Of a stretch of 64,000 bases of DNA, positions 33,805 through 42,025 are shown in pieces. The stretch lies in assembly GCA_900696665.1 (NCBI GenBank), contig CAADGY010000015.1:1-64000 (forward strand), given 5' to 3'. A program made the position numbers and the translations under genes. Within the stretch, counting starts at the first letter, position 1. Every line of letters begins with the position of its first letter. The notes below the pieces were generated by a model. It searched no databases and was not told the origin of the DNA. It worked only from the letters and a program-made list of their open reading frames with translations. This DNA is from an uncultured Acidobacteriota bacterium (GTDB taxonomy: Bacteria; Acidobacteriota; Terriglobia; Bryobacterales; Bryobacteraceae).

Positions 33805-33838
33805 GCCATCAAGATGGCATGGTGGCAAAATTGCATGG
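33805..33838. repeat. Centromere-like repeat upstream of second parA
   Basis: GCCATCAAGATGGCATGGTGGC followed by AAAATTGCATGG. The same core (GCCATCA..ATGGCA.GGTGGCAA) recurs at 34823-34847 after the partition genes and, weaker, at 35543-35563. Position 60 bases before parA suits an operator or parS site. Confidence 0.55.
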
Positions 33839-33898
33839 TTGGCTGCCACTACTCCCACGTGCTAGCGTTTTCAAAAGCAGCGAAACGCAAGGACGCAT

Positions 33899-34585
33899 AT
33901 GCAGATTATCGGCGTGGCAGGAAGAAAGGGCGGGTCTGGCAAATCGACGCTGGCCGTCCATCTCGCGGCCGAGCTTACGACTCGGGGCGAGTCCGTGGTG
34001 CTTGTAGACTGTGACCCGCAAGGAAGTGCCGCTCACTGGGCAGAACCCGGTCATCTTCCGATGCCGGTGCAGCACATGCCGCTTGAGCAAGGGGCAAACG
34101 TCAGCAAGTGGTCCCACGCTATCCGCCGCATTTCGGCCCACTACCTGGTGCTGGATTCCCCTCCCCATCTGGACGCGGCACTCGGGGGAATAATTGGATT
34201 GGCAGACCTTGCCGTCGTCCCGTGCGGGCCATCCGGCCTCGACCTCGTTGCCACGGCCGAGACGGTATCCCTTATCCGGGAAATTCGGGATGCCCGTGGT
34301 GACGGGAAGCCGCAAATCCTGCTGGTTCCAAACCGCGTTGACAGGAGGACGGCCAGCAGTCGTGAACTTCAGGCAGCGCTTCGGGAGATGGGGGAAGCGG
34401 TCGCGGTCGAGATTGGAGCCCGCACAGCGTTCTCGGACGCCTTTAACGCCGGGGTCTGGGTCGGGAAGTATGCCCCCGGCAGTCCTGCCCATCTTGAGAT
34501 GCGGGCTTTTGCAGACGAGGTTTTACGATGTCTGACTTTGGAGGAATCACGGTATGGCAAAAAGAAGCGGGTTGTCGGCGCGTAG
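33899..34585 (+). CDS. parA: ParA-family partition ATPase (second replicon)
   Basis: 228 residues. Deviant Walker A GRKGGSGKSTLAVHLA; A' VDCDPQGSAAHWA; Walker B YLVLDSPPH. The size and the lack of an N-terminal HTH place it with short plasmid ParA (ParF-like) proteins that pair with a ribbon-helix-helix partner, which is exactly the overlapping downstream gene. It would hydrolyse ATP to separate copies of the repA replicon. Flanked by GCCATCATGATGGC-type repeats. Confidence 0.9.
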   Translation: MQIIGVAGRKGGSGKSTLAVHLAAELTTRGESVVLVDCDPQGSAAHWAEPGHLPMPVQHMPLEQGANVSKWSHAIRRISAHYLVLDSPPHLDAALGGIIGLADLAVVPCGPSGLDLVATAETVSLIREIRDARGDGKPQILLVPNRVDRRTASSRELQAALREMGEAVAVEIGARTAFSDAFNAGVWVGKYAPGSPAHLEMRAFADEVLRCLTLEESRYGKKKRVVGA

Positions 34586-34814
34586 CGGCTCAATACAGGC
34601 CGCGATTGTCGCAGCCAAGGGGGAAGGTGCGGCCGAGCGGAAAAACGCCGCTAAGGGCAAGTCCGTGCGTTCCGAAGGTAAAACGGTCGGCCTCACCGTC
34701 AGGCTCGATGAGCGGACCCACGACAGGCTCCGGAAGGTCGCTTTCGACGAACGGGTCTCGATCCATTCGCTGCTTCTCGAAGGCATCGAGGCGGCGCTTG
34801 CCAAGCACGAGTGA
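34554..34814 (+). CDS. Ribbon-helix-helix partition partner
   Basis: 86 residues overlapping the ParA 3' end by 32 bases. The first ~45 residues are basic and Ala/Gly/Lys-rich (flexible tail that could stimulate ParA ATPase through an arginine finger), followed by a ribbon-helix-helix core: GLTVRLDERTHDRLRKVAF then VSIHSLLLEGIEAAL. This matches ParG/CopG-like centromere-binding proteins. The flanking GCCATCA repeats are the probable binding sites. Confidence 0.8.
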   Translation: MAKRSGLSARSGSIQAAIVAAKGEGAAERKNAAKGKSVRSEGKTVGLTVRLDERTHDRLRKVAFDERVSIHSLLLEGIEAALAKHE

Positions 34815-34822
34815 ACTGGGAA

Positions 34823-34847
34823 GCCATCATGATGGCAAGGTGGCAAG
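34823..34847. repeat. Centromere-like repeat downstream of partition genes
   Basis: GCCATCATGATGGCAAGGTG then GCAAG: a 14-bp perfect palindrome GCCATCATGATGGC followed by a GGTGGC-type tail, closely matching 33805-33838. Confidence 0.55.
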
Positions 34848-34854
34848 ACACTCG

Positions 34855-35136
34855 CTACTTGGCGGGCCACTTCTTGGCTGAATGAAGGACCGCGATGATT
34901 TCCAATCGCTTCTCGGATACCCGGTAAACCACAATGAACGGCGTCTCGGTTATGGCAAACTCACGGGTTGCCGGAACCCGGCCAGGCCGTCCAGCATGCG
35001 GCATTGCGGACAGGAGTTCCACAACGTCAAGGATTCGCCTTGCTACTCGTGATGCTGCCTTCGGATTCTCTTTAGCGATATAGCGGCGGAGTTCAACTAG
35101 GTGCTGAACGGCACGTGGCGACCAGACTACTTGCAT
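34855..35136 (-). CDS. parE: ParE/RelE-family toxin
   Basis: 93 residues from ATG 35136. Typical ParE start VVWSPRAVQHLVELRRYIAK, middle AASRVARRILDVVELLSAMP, HAGRPGRVPATREFAI and a C-terminal strand FIVVYRVSEKRLEIIAVLH. ParE toxins poison DNA gyrase, RelE relatives cut mRNA on the ribosome; the sequence is closer to the ParE style. The start lies within the antitoxin gene (10-base overlap), the standard antitoxin-first arrangement. It would stabilise the adjacent repA/parA replicon by post-segregational killing. Confidence 0.85.
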   Translation of the reverse strand: MQVVWSPRAVQHLVELRRYIAKENPKAASRVARRILDVVELLSAMPHAGRPGRVPATREFAITETPFIVVYRVSEKRLEIIAVLHSAKKWPAK

Positions 35137-35396
35137 CGGGGAGCGGCTTTTTCGCTTTTCTTGCCCCATGTCTTCAGCCAGGCTTCTACCTTCTCGCCGT
35201 CCACACTCTTTCCGGTGTCTAGTTCGGAAAGACTCGTATGAATCTCCCCTAACTGCCATTCCTGGGCTTCGAGGTAGCTCTCGATGGCTTCGCCAGCAAG
35301 ATATGACTTGCTCCGCCTCGTATTGCGAGCAAGCGATTCAAGCCGCTTTCTGGTAGATTTGTCGAGCCGTACTGTCAAGGTCGTTGAGTTTGCCAT
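35127..35396 (-). CDS. parD: Ribbon-helix-helix antitoxin of the ParDE pair
   Basis: 89 residues. N-terminal RHH fold TTLTVRLDKSTRKRLESLAR followed by SKSYLAGEAIESYLEAQEW; C-terminal half acidic then Lys-rich (TWGKKSEKAAP), the part expected to wrap the toxin. It is first in the operon and probably represses its own promoter. Confidence 0.85.
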   Translation of the reverse strand: MANSTTLTVRLDKSTRKRLESLARNTRRSKSYLAGEAIESYLEAQEWQLGEIHTSLSELDTGKSVDGEKVEAWLKTWGKKSEKAAPRCK

Positions 35397-35542
35397 GCTA
35401 TGTGTGTTCGTTTGTGTACATGTGAGTTATTATACTCCGCTACCATCCATGCATGCAAATAGCCGGTTAGTGTAGCAGTGGCCGGACAGTCAGCCCGAGA
35501 GGATATCGTGCGCTGTCGTATGAGATAGCACAATGCCTGCAA

Positions 35543-35563
35543 GCCATCATAGTGGCATGGTGA
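35543..35563. repeat. Third, weaker centromere-like repeat
   Basis: GCCATCATAGTGGCATGGTGA follows the same pattern as 33805 and 34823, with two changes in the palindrome arm. A still weaker relative (GTCATGGTGGCTTGATTGCAAG) is at 36315-36336. Confidence 0.4.
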
Positions 35564-35578
35564 TGAGTACGGATGGTT

Positions 35579-36145
35579 CTAGATCAGCCCCAAATCCATC
35601 TTGAATTGTCGATCCTTAATCGTGGCAACTATGTTGCGATGTTGTATTAGCCCATCAATCCCCTCGCTGAAGCCACGGATATCGATTATGCCCTGTTCAT
35701 AGGCATCAAGAATTATTCCAAGGTCAATGTGGGCTCCTTTGTAGAGTTCAAAGCGGCTCAGATCATGGCCACCGTGTTTCAGTTCGTATGCGACCTGGAG
35801 CGAGAGGTTGTTTATCTTTGAATAGAAATCCACAAGCAACTCGCCTAAGTCGGCATATGGAGCTTGGGCAGTGAGATCTGGAATCGATGACACATAACGA
35901 TCCAGCGATTCACCGAGAATCGCATTTGAAAGGTAGCTATCGGAGCCGTCTGGCACCCAGCGGTTTTGAATTGCAATATCCACACGCACCGACAACTCAA
36001 TATCCGGTATCGAGTCGATTGACTCCTTTGCCGAAAGCTCCTGAGCGAATAGCCGACCAACTTCATCTAGCCGCTCTTTTCGTTCAAGCTGTCCTTCGAG
36101 GCCTGGGTGGGTGTTCCGTGGCTCTGGACTTGCACCATGCGTCAT
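35579..36145 (-). CDS. Unknown 188-aa protein
   Basis: Not recognised. Acidic, helical protein (RLDEVGRLFAQELSAKESID; DLGELLVDFYSKINNLSLQV; GAHIDLGIILDAYEQGIIDI) with no membrane segment or signal peptide. AT-richer than its neighbours, isolated between the ParDE and AbiE pairs, which suggests a recently acquired cargo gene. The helical C-terminal part with QHRNIVATIKD is slightly HEPN-like, but the RxxxxH signature is not clear. Confidence 0.5.
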   Translation of the reverse strand: MTHGASPEPRNTHPGLEGQLERKERLDEVGRLFAQELSAKESIDSIPDIELSVRVDIAIQNRWVPDGSDSYLSNAILGESLDRYVSSIPDLTAQAPYADLGELLVDFYSKINNLSLQVAYELKHGGHDLSRFELYKGAHIDLGIILDAYEQGIIDIRGFSEGIDGLIQHRNIVATIKDRQFKMDLGLI

Positions 36146-36778
36146 ATATTACCTCATCGAGATATAGCGTTGTAAGAGTACCTGACTGGCCACTGCTACT
36201 CAAACCCCTCGGAAGTGACTGAGCTGCACACGGGACAACTGGCTGCGCTCGCTGAGGTAGCAGCGGCCCATCTTGCCATGCACAAACTGAGACGTAACTC
36301 GGTGCCGTTATGGTGTCATGGTGGCTTGATTGCAAGCTACTCTTTCCGTTATCAAACCTCGATACACTGAAATGCGACGCGCCATCGAGTGTGCGACTCT
36401 CCTGTCGAAGCCTACCGTAACTCCCTGTTCCGGCGTTCCCGACCCCCCGCTAACGCCCTGATATGCGCTGGAAAAATGTCGCTTTGTTGCCCGGTAATTG
36501 CTCGACGAACGACAATGAATCGGCTAGTGTCCTTCAACCGACTGGAGACCCATCACAATTCTCGGCTGCCTCCTTTGGACGGCGTGCATCGCTGGTGCAT
36601 CAGGTGTGGCATGGTCAAGCTGCTTACGGGCGGAGACCGAATCGACGGCGGACGCAACGGGCCGCACGCCGGTCGGGAGAAGCTGAGTGGTTCACCCAAC
36701 TGGCACCGGTACAAAGGCGACTTGACGGGAGACGTGGAGTGTTCCATAATGTAGGCAAGAAATGCATGTGCCGACGAT
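36146..36778. other. Intergenic region before AbiE operon
   Basis: No convincing gene. The open frames here lack ribosome sites and domain character. The stretch holds the degenerate repeat at 36315-36336 and presumably the AbiE promoter near 36700-36770. Confidence 0.4.
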
Positions 36779-37390
36779 ATGGAACACAAGCAAACCTATA
36801 CTCACCGGCTGATCGAACTCGCCCGTCGCCACGGCGTCCTGCGGGCCGGCGATCTCAAGGAGCACGGCATCCCGCGCGTCTACCTCACGCGCCTCGTGGG
36901 TGACGGAGTGCTGGAGCGGTCATCGCGAGGGGTGTACGTCCTCGCCGAGGCCGAGGTGACGGAAAACCACAGCCTCGCCGAAGCGTGCCGACGGATCCCG
37001 CACGGCGTTGTCTGTCTCCTCTCCGCACTGCGATTCCACGGCCTCACCACGCAATCGCCCTTCGAGGTCTGGCTGGCCATCGACCGGAAGGCGCGGCTCC
37101 CGAAGGTGGACTACCCGCCGCTCCGGGTGGTCCGGTTCTCAGGCTCCGACCTCACGGCCGGAGTGACCGACCACAACGTCGAGGGCGTGACGGTGAAAGT
37201 GACGGATCCGGCACGGACGGTCGCGGACTGCTTCGCCTACCGGAACACGGTCGGGACCGACGTGGCGCTTGAGGCGCTCCGCGATTGCCTGCGGCAGAAG
37301 CAGGCTTCGCCCGACGACCTGTATCGTGCGGCCAAGGCCCGCCGAATGGCGAACGTCATGCGGCCGTATCTGGAGGCGACAATCACGTGA
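36779..37390 (+). CDS. AbiEi-type IV toxin-antitoxin antitoxin / regulator
   Basis: 203 residues. N-terminal winged helix (LIELARRHGVLRAGDLKEHG, YLTRLVGDGVLERSSRGVYVL) as in AbiEi antitoxins, then the C-terminal domain with CLLSALRFHGLTTQSPFEVW, VKVTDPARTVADCFAYRN and DVALEALRDCL. AbiEi represses its operon and neutralises the AbiEii nucleotidyltransferase without direct binding. The ATG at 36779 sits alone after a long spacer; the stop overlaps the toxin start. Confidence 0.85.
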   Translation: MEHKQTYTHRLIELARRHGVLRAGDLKEHGIPRVYLTRLVGDGVLERSSRGVYVLAEAEVTENHSLAEACRRIPHGVVCLLSALRFHGLTTQSPFEVWLAIDRKARLPKVDYPPLRVVRFSGSDLTAGVTDHNVEGVTVKVTDPARTVADCFAYRNTVGTDVALEALRDCLRQKQASPDDLYRAAKARRMANVMRPYLEATIT

Positions 37391-38313
37391 GCAAAGGCAA
37401 GCCCAAGAACGTGCCCGCATCGGTCCGCGCCCGGCTGGCCGAGGTCGCCCGGACGCGCGGGGACGAGTTCCAGCTTGTCCTGACCCGCTACGCCATCGAG
37501 CGGTTCCTGTACCGCCTGAGCGTCTCCCCCCACGCGGACGGGTTCGTCCTCAAGGGGGCGATGCTCTTCCAGCTCTGGGCGGCCGAGCCGCACCGGGCGA
37601 CCCGGGACGTAGACCTCTTGGGGTCGGGGGAAAGTTCGGTCGAGCGGCTGGCGGAGATCGTGCGGGCCGTCTGTTCGCTTGCAGTGCCGGAAGACGGCCT
37701 CGACTTCGACGCTGCCGCAGTGTCGGCGGATCGAATCAAGGAGGATCAGGAATACGAAGGCGTGCGAGTCACCTGCCCTGTCCGGCTTGGACAAGCCCGC
37801 ATCACGGTCCAAATCGACGTGGGCTTCGGGGACGCGATCACGCCACCGCCGACCCGAATGGACTACCCGACAATTCTCGACTACCCGGCCCCGGCTCTCA
37901 AGGCGTACCCACGAGAGACGGTCGTGGCGGAGAAGTTCCAGGCGATGGTGGCGCTCGGCATGGCGAACAGCCGGATGAAGGACTTCTTCGACCTCTGGGT
38001 GCTGTCGCGCGATTTCGCGTTCGACGGGGCGACGCTCGTGAAGGCGATTACCGCAACCTTCCGTCGGCGACGGTCGGCACCCCCAGCGGAACCGCCGCTT
38101 GCGCTCACCGGAGAGTTTGGGAGCGACCCCACGAAGGTCAAGCAGTGGGAAGCGTTCGTGCGGAGGGGAAAGTTCAAAGCCGAGACGGCGAAGCTGGCTG
38201 AGGTGGTCGCTTTCCTCGAAACATTCCTCATGCCTCCTTCACGCGCGGCGGCGTCTGGCGGAGCGTTTACCGCGATATGGAGACCCGGAGGGTCGTGGGA
38301 CGCAAGCGGCTGA
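37387..38313 (+). CDS. AbiEii/AbiGii nucleotidyltransferase toxin
   Basis: 308 residues starting at GTG 37387 within a GTGA overlap with the antitoxin stop. The nucleotidyltransferase signature is present: FVLKGAMLFQLW followed by RATRDVDLLG with the metal-binding Asp pair, and later ETVVAEKFQAMV and RMKDFFDLWVLS. These proteins transfer nucleotides to an acceptor and block growth; the AbiE pair aborts phage infection or stabilises DNA. The last 30 residues (ASGGAFTAIWRPGGSWDASG) look like non-homologous extension. Confidence 0.85.
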   Translation: MSKGKPKNVPASVRARLAEVARTRGDEFQLVLTRYAIERFLYRLSVSPHADGFVLKGAMLFQLWAAEPHRATRDVDLLGSGESSVERLAEIVRAVCSLAVPEDGLDFDAAAVSADRIKEDQEYEGVRVTCPVRLGQARITVQIDVGFGDAITPPPTRMDYPTILDYPAPALKAYPRETVVAEKFQAMVALGMANSRMKDFFDLWVLSRDFAFDGATLVKAITATFRRRRSAPPAEPPLALTGEFGSDPTKVKQWEAFVRRGKFKAETAKLAEVVAFLETFLMPPSRAAASGGAFTAIWRPGGSWDASG

Positions 38314-38579
38314 GCGACGAAAGAGATGGTGCGGGGCTGGTCGTCCCAGACTCGGAGAGGTTACCTCAAATCGAACGGCTCCGATTTCCAGCCATGCCCG
38401 AAGGCCGGTGTCGCGGCTCCCGGGCGAATCGGGCCGTGCAGCGCTATTGGTGACTTCTGGGAGACGTGGCCACCCATCCTGTCGGTTTGCGCCTCACGGG
38501 AGTAGGTCGTCCACTCGCGCGAGCGAGGGAAAGCTCAACGCGAGGAATTATGTTTTCTCTTCGGCTTCTGGCTCGTCCA

Positions 38580-38996
38580 TCAGCCGGTGCTGTCGCGGTA
38601 GCGACGGCCAGTAATGCGTGCGTAGACCTCCTCGGCAAGTTCGCGCGTGCGGAAGTCGCCGATCGCTTCCACACCCCGGCCGGGGACGCGCCCGTACAGG
38701 GTCCACATTTCGGCATCGGCGTCTTCAGTCGGTTCGTAGTACGTGCCATGCTCGTTTACGAAGGAAGCTACCCCTTCGATCTCGTAGGTGTCGTATGGAG
38801 CGGGCAAGCCTTGTTCAGGCACACGGCGAGACAAGGCGCTGTTCGCGCCCGCGTCGAACGCGGCCCGCAAGGCAGCTTCCAACTGCCAGACGCTGATGGT
38901 GTGGAAGTCCAGGCGGTCGGATCGCCGGGCTCGCAGCGTCGGCACGCCCAGGTGTTCTTTGGCTATGTCGTCCAGGATGGTGCGGATTCGATTCAT
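38580..38996 (-). CDS. DUF6900-like small protein
   Basis: 138 residues from ATG 38996 (AAGGAAA upstream). N-terminal ~55 residues follow the DUF6900 pattern: RTILDDIAKEHLGVPTLRAR, SDRLDFHTISVWQLEAALRA, AFDAGA. The rest has FVNEHGTYYEP and WTLYGRVPGRGVEAIGDFRT, a separate small beta-rich part resembling bacteriophage accessory proteins. The start is 23 bases downstream of the DNA methylase stop, so the two are probably co-transcribed. Function unknown. Confidence 0.6.
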   Translation of the reverse strand: MNRIRTILDDIAKEHLGVPTLRARRSDRLDFHTISVWQLEAALRAAFDAGANSALSRRVPEQGLPAPYDTYEIEGVASFVNEHGTYYEPTEDADAEMWTLYGRVPGRGVEAIGDFRTRELAEEVYARITGRRYRDSTG

Positions 38997-39021
38997 GTGT
39001 AGTTTCCTTTCTGGTTCGTTG

Positions 39022-39822
39022 CTATTCGTTTTTGGCAAAGATCATGCAGGTGTCGTGCAGGCCCGGAATGAAGCTGCTTCTGTAAACTTTGCGGCTGCTG
39101 CTCGCGCCGTGACTGAACCGGACGATGTCGGTGCAGCACTGCCGCAACCCGACCTCGAAGGCAAGCCGCTTGGTGTGCCACGTCAACGGAACGTATCCCG
39201 CGTCGCGGTCGGAGTAGTCCCCCATCAGGACGGCCAGTCGCCCGCCGGGGCCGAGTGCCAGAGCGCAATTCCGCACGAGCAGTTCGTAGCGCTTCAGGAA
39301 GGCGTCCAGCGTCGGTGTCGTGGACAGGTCGCGGGGATCTTGGCTGTAGACTTTCTGCCGCCAGTAGGGCGGGTGAATCCACACGAAGTCGAACTTCTCG
39401 GCCGGGTAGTTCGCGGGATCGCAGGCGTCGAAGCCGCATTTCAGGTCTACTGAGAAGTGAGGAATCCGCAGTTCCCGGCATACGTCGCGGCAGGTGCCGG
39501 AGCCGGTCATCGGGTCCAAGACGTTCCGGGGGCGGAAGTACCGGAACAGGTCCTTGATGAGATTTCCGGAGCAGTTTCCGGGGTAGCGTCTGCTCCCGTA
39601 ATTTCCGGGATCGCTCTTGTGATAGAGGCTTGTGAGGTCCGGTACGGGACTCGCGTTCTTCGGGGCACGCGGGAGTTTGGCGTACACCGGCGTTTCGCGC
39701 CTACCGCTCCTGACGGGCCACTTTCGTCGGACTGCATTGCCGGTAGACTGGGTGTGAATTCGTCGGATCGTCGCCACGACGGCTCCGCGCTGAATGTCGA
39801 GAATTTGCTTCGTGCTGATCAT
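39022..39822 (-). CDS. DNA methyltransferase (N4/N6 type)
   Basis: 266 residues from ATG 39822, GGAGGA upstream. Catalytic motif FVWIHPPYWRQ (xPPY) and SAM motif NVLDPMTGSGTCRDV are both clear, with the SAM motif before the catalytic motif. The C-terminal AVLMGDYSDRDAGYVPLTWH and DIVRFSHGASSS complete the fold. No restriction endonuclease is adjacent, so this looks like an orphan protective methylase of the mobile element. It lies between two small backbone genes (DUF6900-like and PC4-like family member 4). Confidence 0.8.
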   Translation of the reverse strand: MISTKQILDIQRGAVVATIRRIHTQSTGNAVRRKWPVRSGRRETPVYAKLPRAPKNASPVPDLTSLYHKSDPGNYGSRRYPGNCSGNLIKDLFRYFRPRNVLDPMTGSGTCRDVCRELRIPHFSVDLKCGFDACDPANYPAEKFDFVWIHPPYWRQKVYSQDPRDLSTTPTLDAFLKRYELLVRNCALALGPGGRLAVLMGDYSDRDAGYVPLTWHTKRLAFEVGLRQCCTDIVRFSHGASSSRKVYRSSFIPGLHDTCMIFAKNE

Positions 39823-39876
39823 GTCTGGTTCCTCCAAAAAATGTGGCCGGGGTGAACCCGGCCGGTGGTTGTTCGG

Positions 39877-40125
39877 TTAGGCGGTTGGCTCTTCTTCCGG
39901 CTCGGGGAGCGATTGATAGAGCACCGAGTGGACTTGGTCGGCGAGCTTGGCGAGGGCCAGGAGGTCGTCGCGGCCAAAACTGTCGGATCGTTTCCAACCC
40001 GTGCCGTCCTTGTAGAGGCGGCTGAAGGTGACGTTGTACCGGATGCCGTTATCGGACTCGTTGGCCCATACGGCGGCTTTGATCTTGCCTATTCGGATTT
40101 CGGTGGTGGGTTTCGCTTTCGTCAT
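39877..40125 (-). CDS. Small paralogous family member 4
   Basis: 82 residues: TEIRIGKIKAAVWAN, IRYNVTFSRLYKDGTGWKRS, DSFGRDDLLALAKLADQVHS. Very close to members 1 and 3 (28.3 and 29.1 kb), but situated 10 kb away, next to the DNA methylase. Strong AAGGAAAG ribosome site. Acidic C-terminus (EPEEEPTA). Confidence 0.65.
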   Translation of the reverse strand: MTKAKPTTEIRIGKIKAAVWANESDNGIRYNVTFSRLYKDGTGWKRSDSFGRDDLLALAKLADQVHSVLYQSLPEPEEEPTA

Positions 40126-41184
40126 GGTCTTTCCTTTTTTCGTCGGCCAGCCTCTGCCCCCGCTCGGCTGGCGGTTACTTGTTTTCCGTTCCGAAGGTTT
40201 GACCCGTTCGGAGGGGGCAACGGAGTTCGTTCACCCACGGCTGACGAACACGGCTGCCCCGTCCGGCTACAGGTCAGGAACGGGAGAAAGGTCCCGCCAG
40301 CCCGCGCCGGGCAGAGAGAGGCGTAGCGGCGGGAGCGCCCGCCTCAAGGGGCATGACAGCTTCGCTGGCGTGACACTTGATGGCAGCGACCAGAGCGCAG
40401 TCCGTCGGGCTGACCGAAATAGAAAGACGACCGAAGCGCCTCACCCCAGCAAATTCGGACTGGGCAGAAAGACGCGATCTGGGCAAGAGTGCATCCGGTA
40501 CTCGACTACAAACGCTGACAACGCGGCTCGGGAGTGACAACAGACAGGCATGCCTAGTCTGACGGCCCAGTTCAAGTTCCAGACCAGTCTGGCACTCGTG
40601 TCATCAGAAAGCCGCCTCCGAGCGGCGAACGGACTTACGACTTCGCCCACCGGCAGGTTGCCTCCGCAGGCGCAGGGGAGGAACCCGAGAGGTCAGCATC
40701 GAAGCGTGTGAGCGACAGGGAGAGGAGCGGTGGGCATTCGTATCGTGCAACTCACTTACGCTTTATGCTGCAAAGCTGGAGTTACGGCCGACGGTTGGCG
40801 AGACATGAGCGTTCGAGAAAATCGGGTGGGACGGATGAAGCCAACAAGGACTCTCCGTGTGCAGCTTGATGTCGCAAGGTCTTTGTCAGCAAATGCTTGC
40901 GACCGGTGGCAAAAATTTTAGTTGACAGAGGGGCGGACGGCTCAATGATTATTTAGGCTCGTATCGCAGGCTCGAACGAGTGGCAAACCGGCGGGTTGCC
41001 GGAGTTCGACAACGACGATTGCCCAATTTTGAAGCTGCGTTGCGACACTTCCGTGGAACTGCCTCGTGTCCATCTGAAGCAGTTCTGCATCGGACAAAAC
41101 TGATCTTCGGCTAGAAAACAACGAGATCCCTCGTGTGGCGGCAGGAGCCTCCACTGGAGGCCCGCCGACACCACGGGAGAACAG
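40126..41184. other. Long intergenic region upstream of sigma-like gene
   Basis: About 1.06 kb without a convincing gene. A sigma-70-like TTGACA at 40922-40927 is followed 18 bases later by TGATTA/GATTAT (40946-40952), a candidate promoter for the sigma-like gene that starts 230 bases downstream. Inverted segments of GC-rich sequence occur between 40240 and 40330, but nothing diagnostic is seen. Confidence 0.35.
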
Positions 41185-41958
41185 GTGTCGGAGATGGACA
41201 AGCAACGAGGTGATGGTCAGTGGGGTGATTGGTTGGAGTCGGAAGAACAGTTTCGACAGACTCTCCTCCGGCTGAAACGTGACGATGCCAGCAACCAGGC
41301 GATTGCTGATGAGGTGGCGAAAAGCCCGTACATCCTCGGACTCGTCTGGTGCGTGACGAAAAAAGATTACCTGGCAAGGAAACGAGGCGGCTGGGCCGCG
41401 AAACCGAGCCGGGTCAAAAGTGAGGACAAGCCGAACGGGTACCGCCCTCGAATGCCGTGGCTACCACTCGGCTGGGAAGAAAAGATCGCGCAGGATTGGG
41501 ACATTCGGAACGACTGGCGAAGCGAGACGTTCTGCGAACTGATCAAGTCGTGCAGGCGGAGTGGGATGTTCCGCTGCGACCCGGAGCGAGTGGTCGGGCC
41601 GTACTGGCGGCGGATCATCGAGTACAAGGCGATCCGGGCCGCAGAGCGGCTCCGACGGCAAGAGCAGAAGTGGAAGCAGCCGCGGAAGGATGTCAAGGTA
41701 TTCTCCGACGCCGGGGCTCTCGACCGGCAGCCGGACGACGAAGACAAGCTGATGGACCTCCGGCTCGACATCGCCATGCTGGTGGACGGGCTGGAAGATC
41801 CGAGGCAACGGGTGGTGATGCGGCTTTCCGCAGTGGAGGGTTACAACTACCCGGAGATCGCCGCGAAGTTGGGGCTCAGCTTCGAGCAGGTGCGATACGC
41901 CGTCGAGCAGGCAAGGATTGTTCTCGAAGCGAAGTTGAAGAAGCGGAAACGTCGGTAA
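41185..41958 (+). CDS. Sigma-70-like factor of the mobilization region
   Basis: 257 residues (GTG at 41185 or ATG at 41194). The C-terminus is a clear sigma region 4: LEDPRQRVVMRLSAVEGYNYPEIAAKLGLS, then FEQVRYAVEQARI. The N-terminal part has a planctomycete-style region: SETFCELIKSCRRSGMFRCD, then WRRIIEYKAIRAAERLRRQ, resembling degraded region 2. It heads the transfer-gene cluster, so it may switch on mobilization. It is not closely similar to the sigma-like protein at 3632-4456 beyond region 4. Confidence 0.65.
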   Translation: MSEMDKQRGDGQWGDWLESEEQFRQTLLRLKRDDASNQAIADEVAKSPYILGLVWCVTKKDYLARKRGGWAAKPSRVKSEDKPNGYRPRMPWLPLGWEEKIAQDWDIRNDWRSETFCELIKSCRRSGMFRCDPERVVGPYWRRIIEYKAIRAAERLRRQEQKWKQPRKDVKVFSDAGALDRQPDDEDKLMDLRLDIAMLVDGLEDPRQRVVMRLSAVEGYNYPEIAAKLGLSFEQVRYAVEQARIVLEAKLKKRKRR

Positions 41959-41974
41959 GTAGTCAGGCCCGTCT

Positions 41975-42006
41975 GGGCGAGCGCCGAAACGGGCGGCGCT
42001 CGTCCC
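41975..42006. terminator. Strong hairpin between converging genes
   Basis: GGGCGAGCGCC pairs with GGCGCTCGTCCC (one G-T or bulge), followed by CTCC rather than a T run, so termination efficiency is uncertain. Confidence 0.45.
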
Positions 42007-42025
42007 TCCGAAACTGCTGCGAAGT

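Noticed and set aside
40274-40921. Short open frames in the 1 kb spacer
   Set aside because: No ribosome site, no recognisable pattern, and codon composition like random GC-rich DNA.
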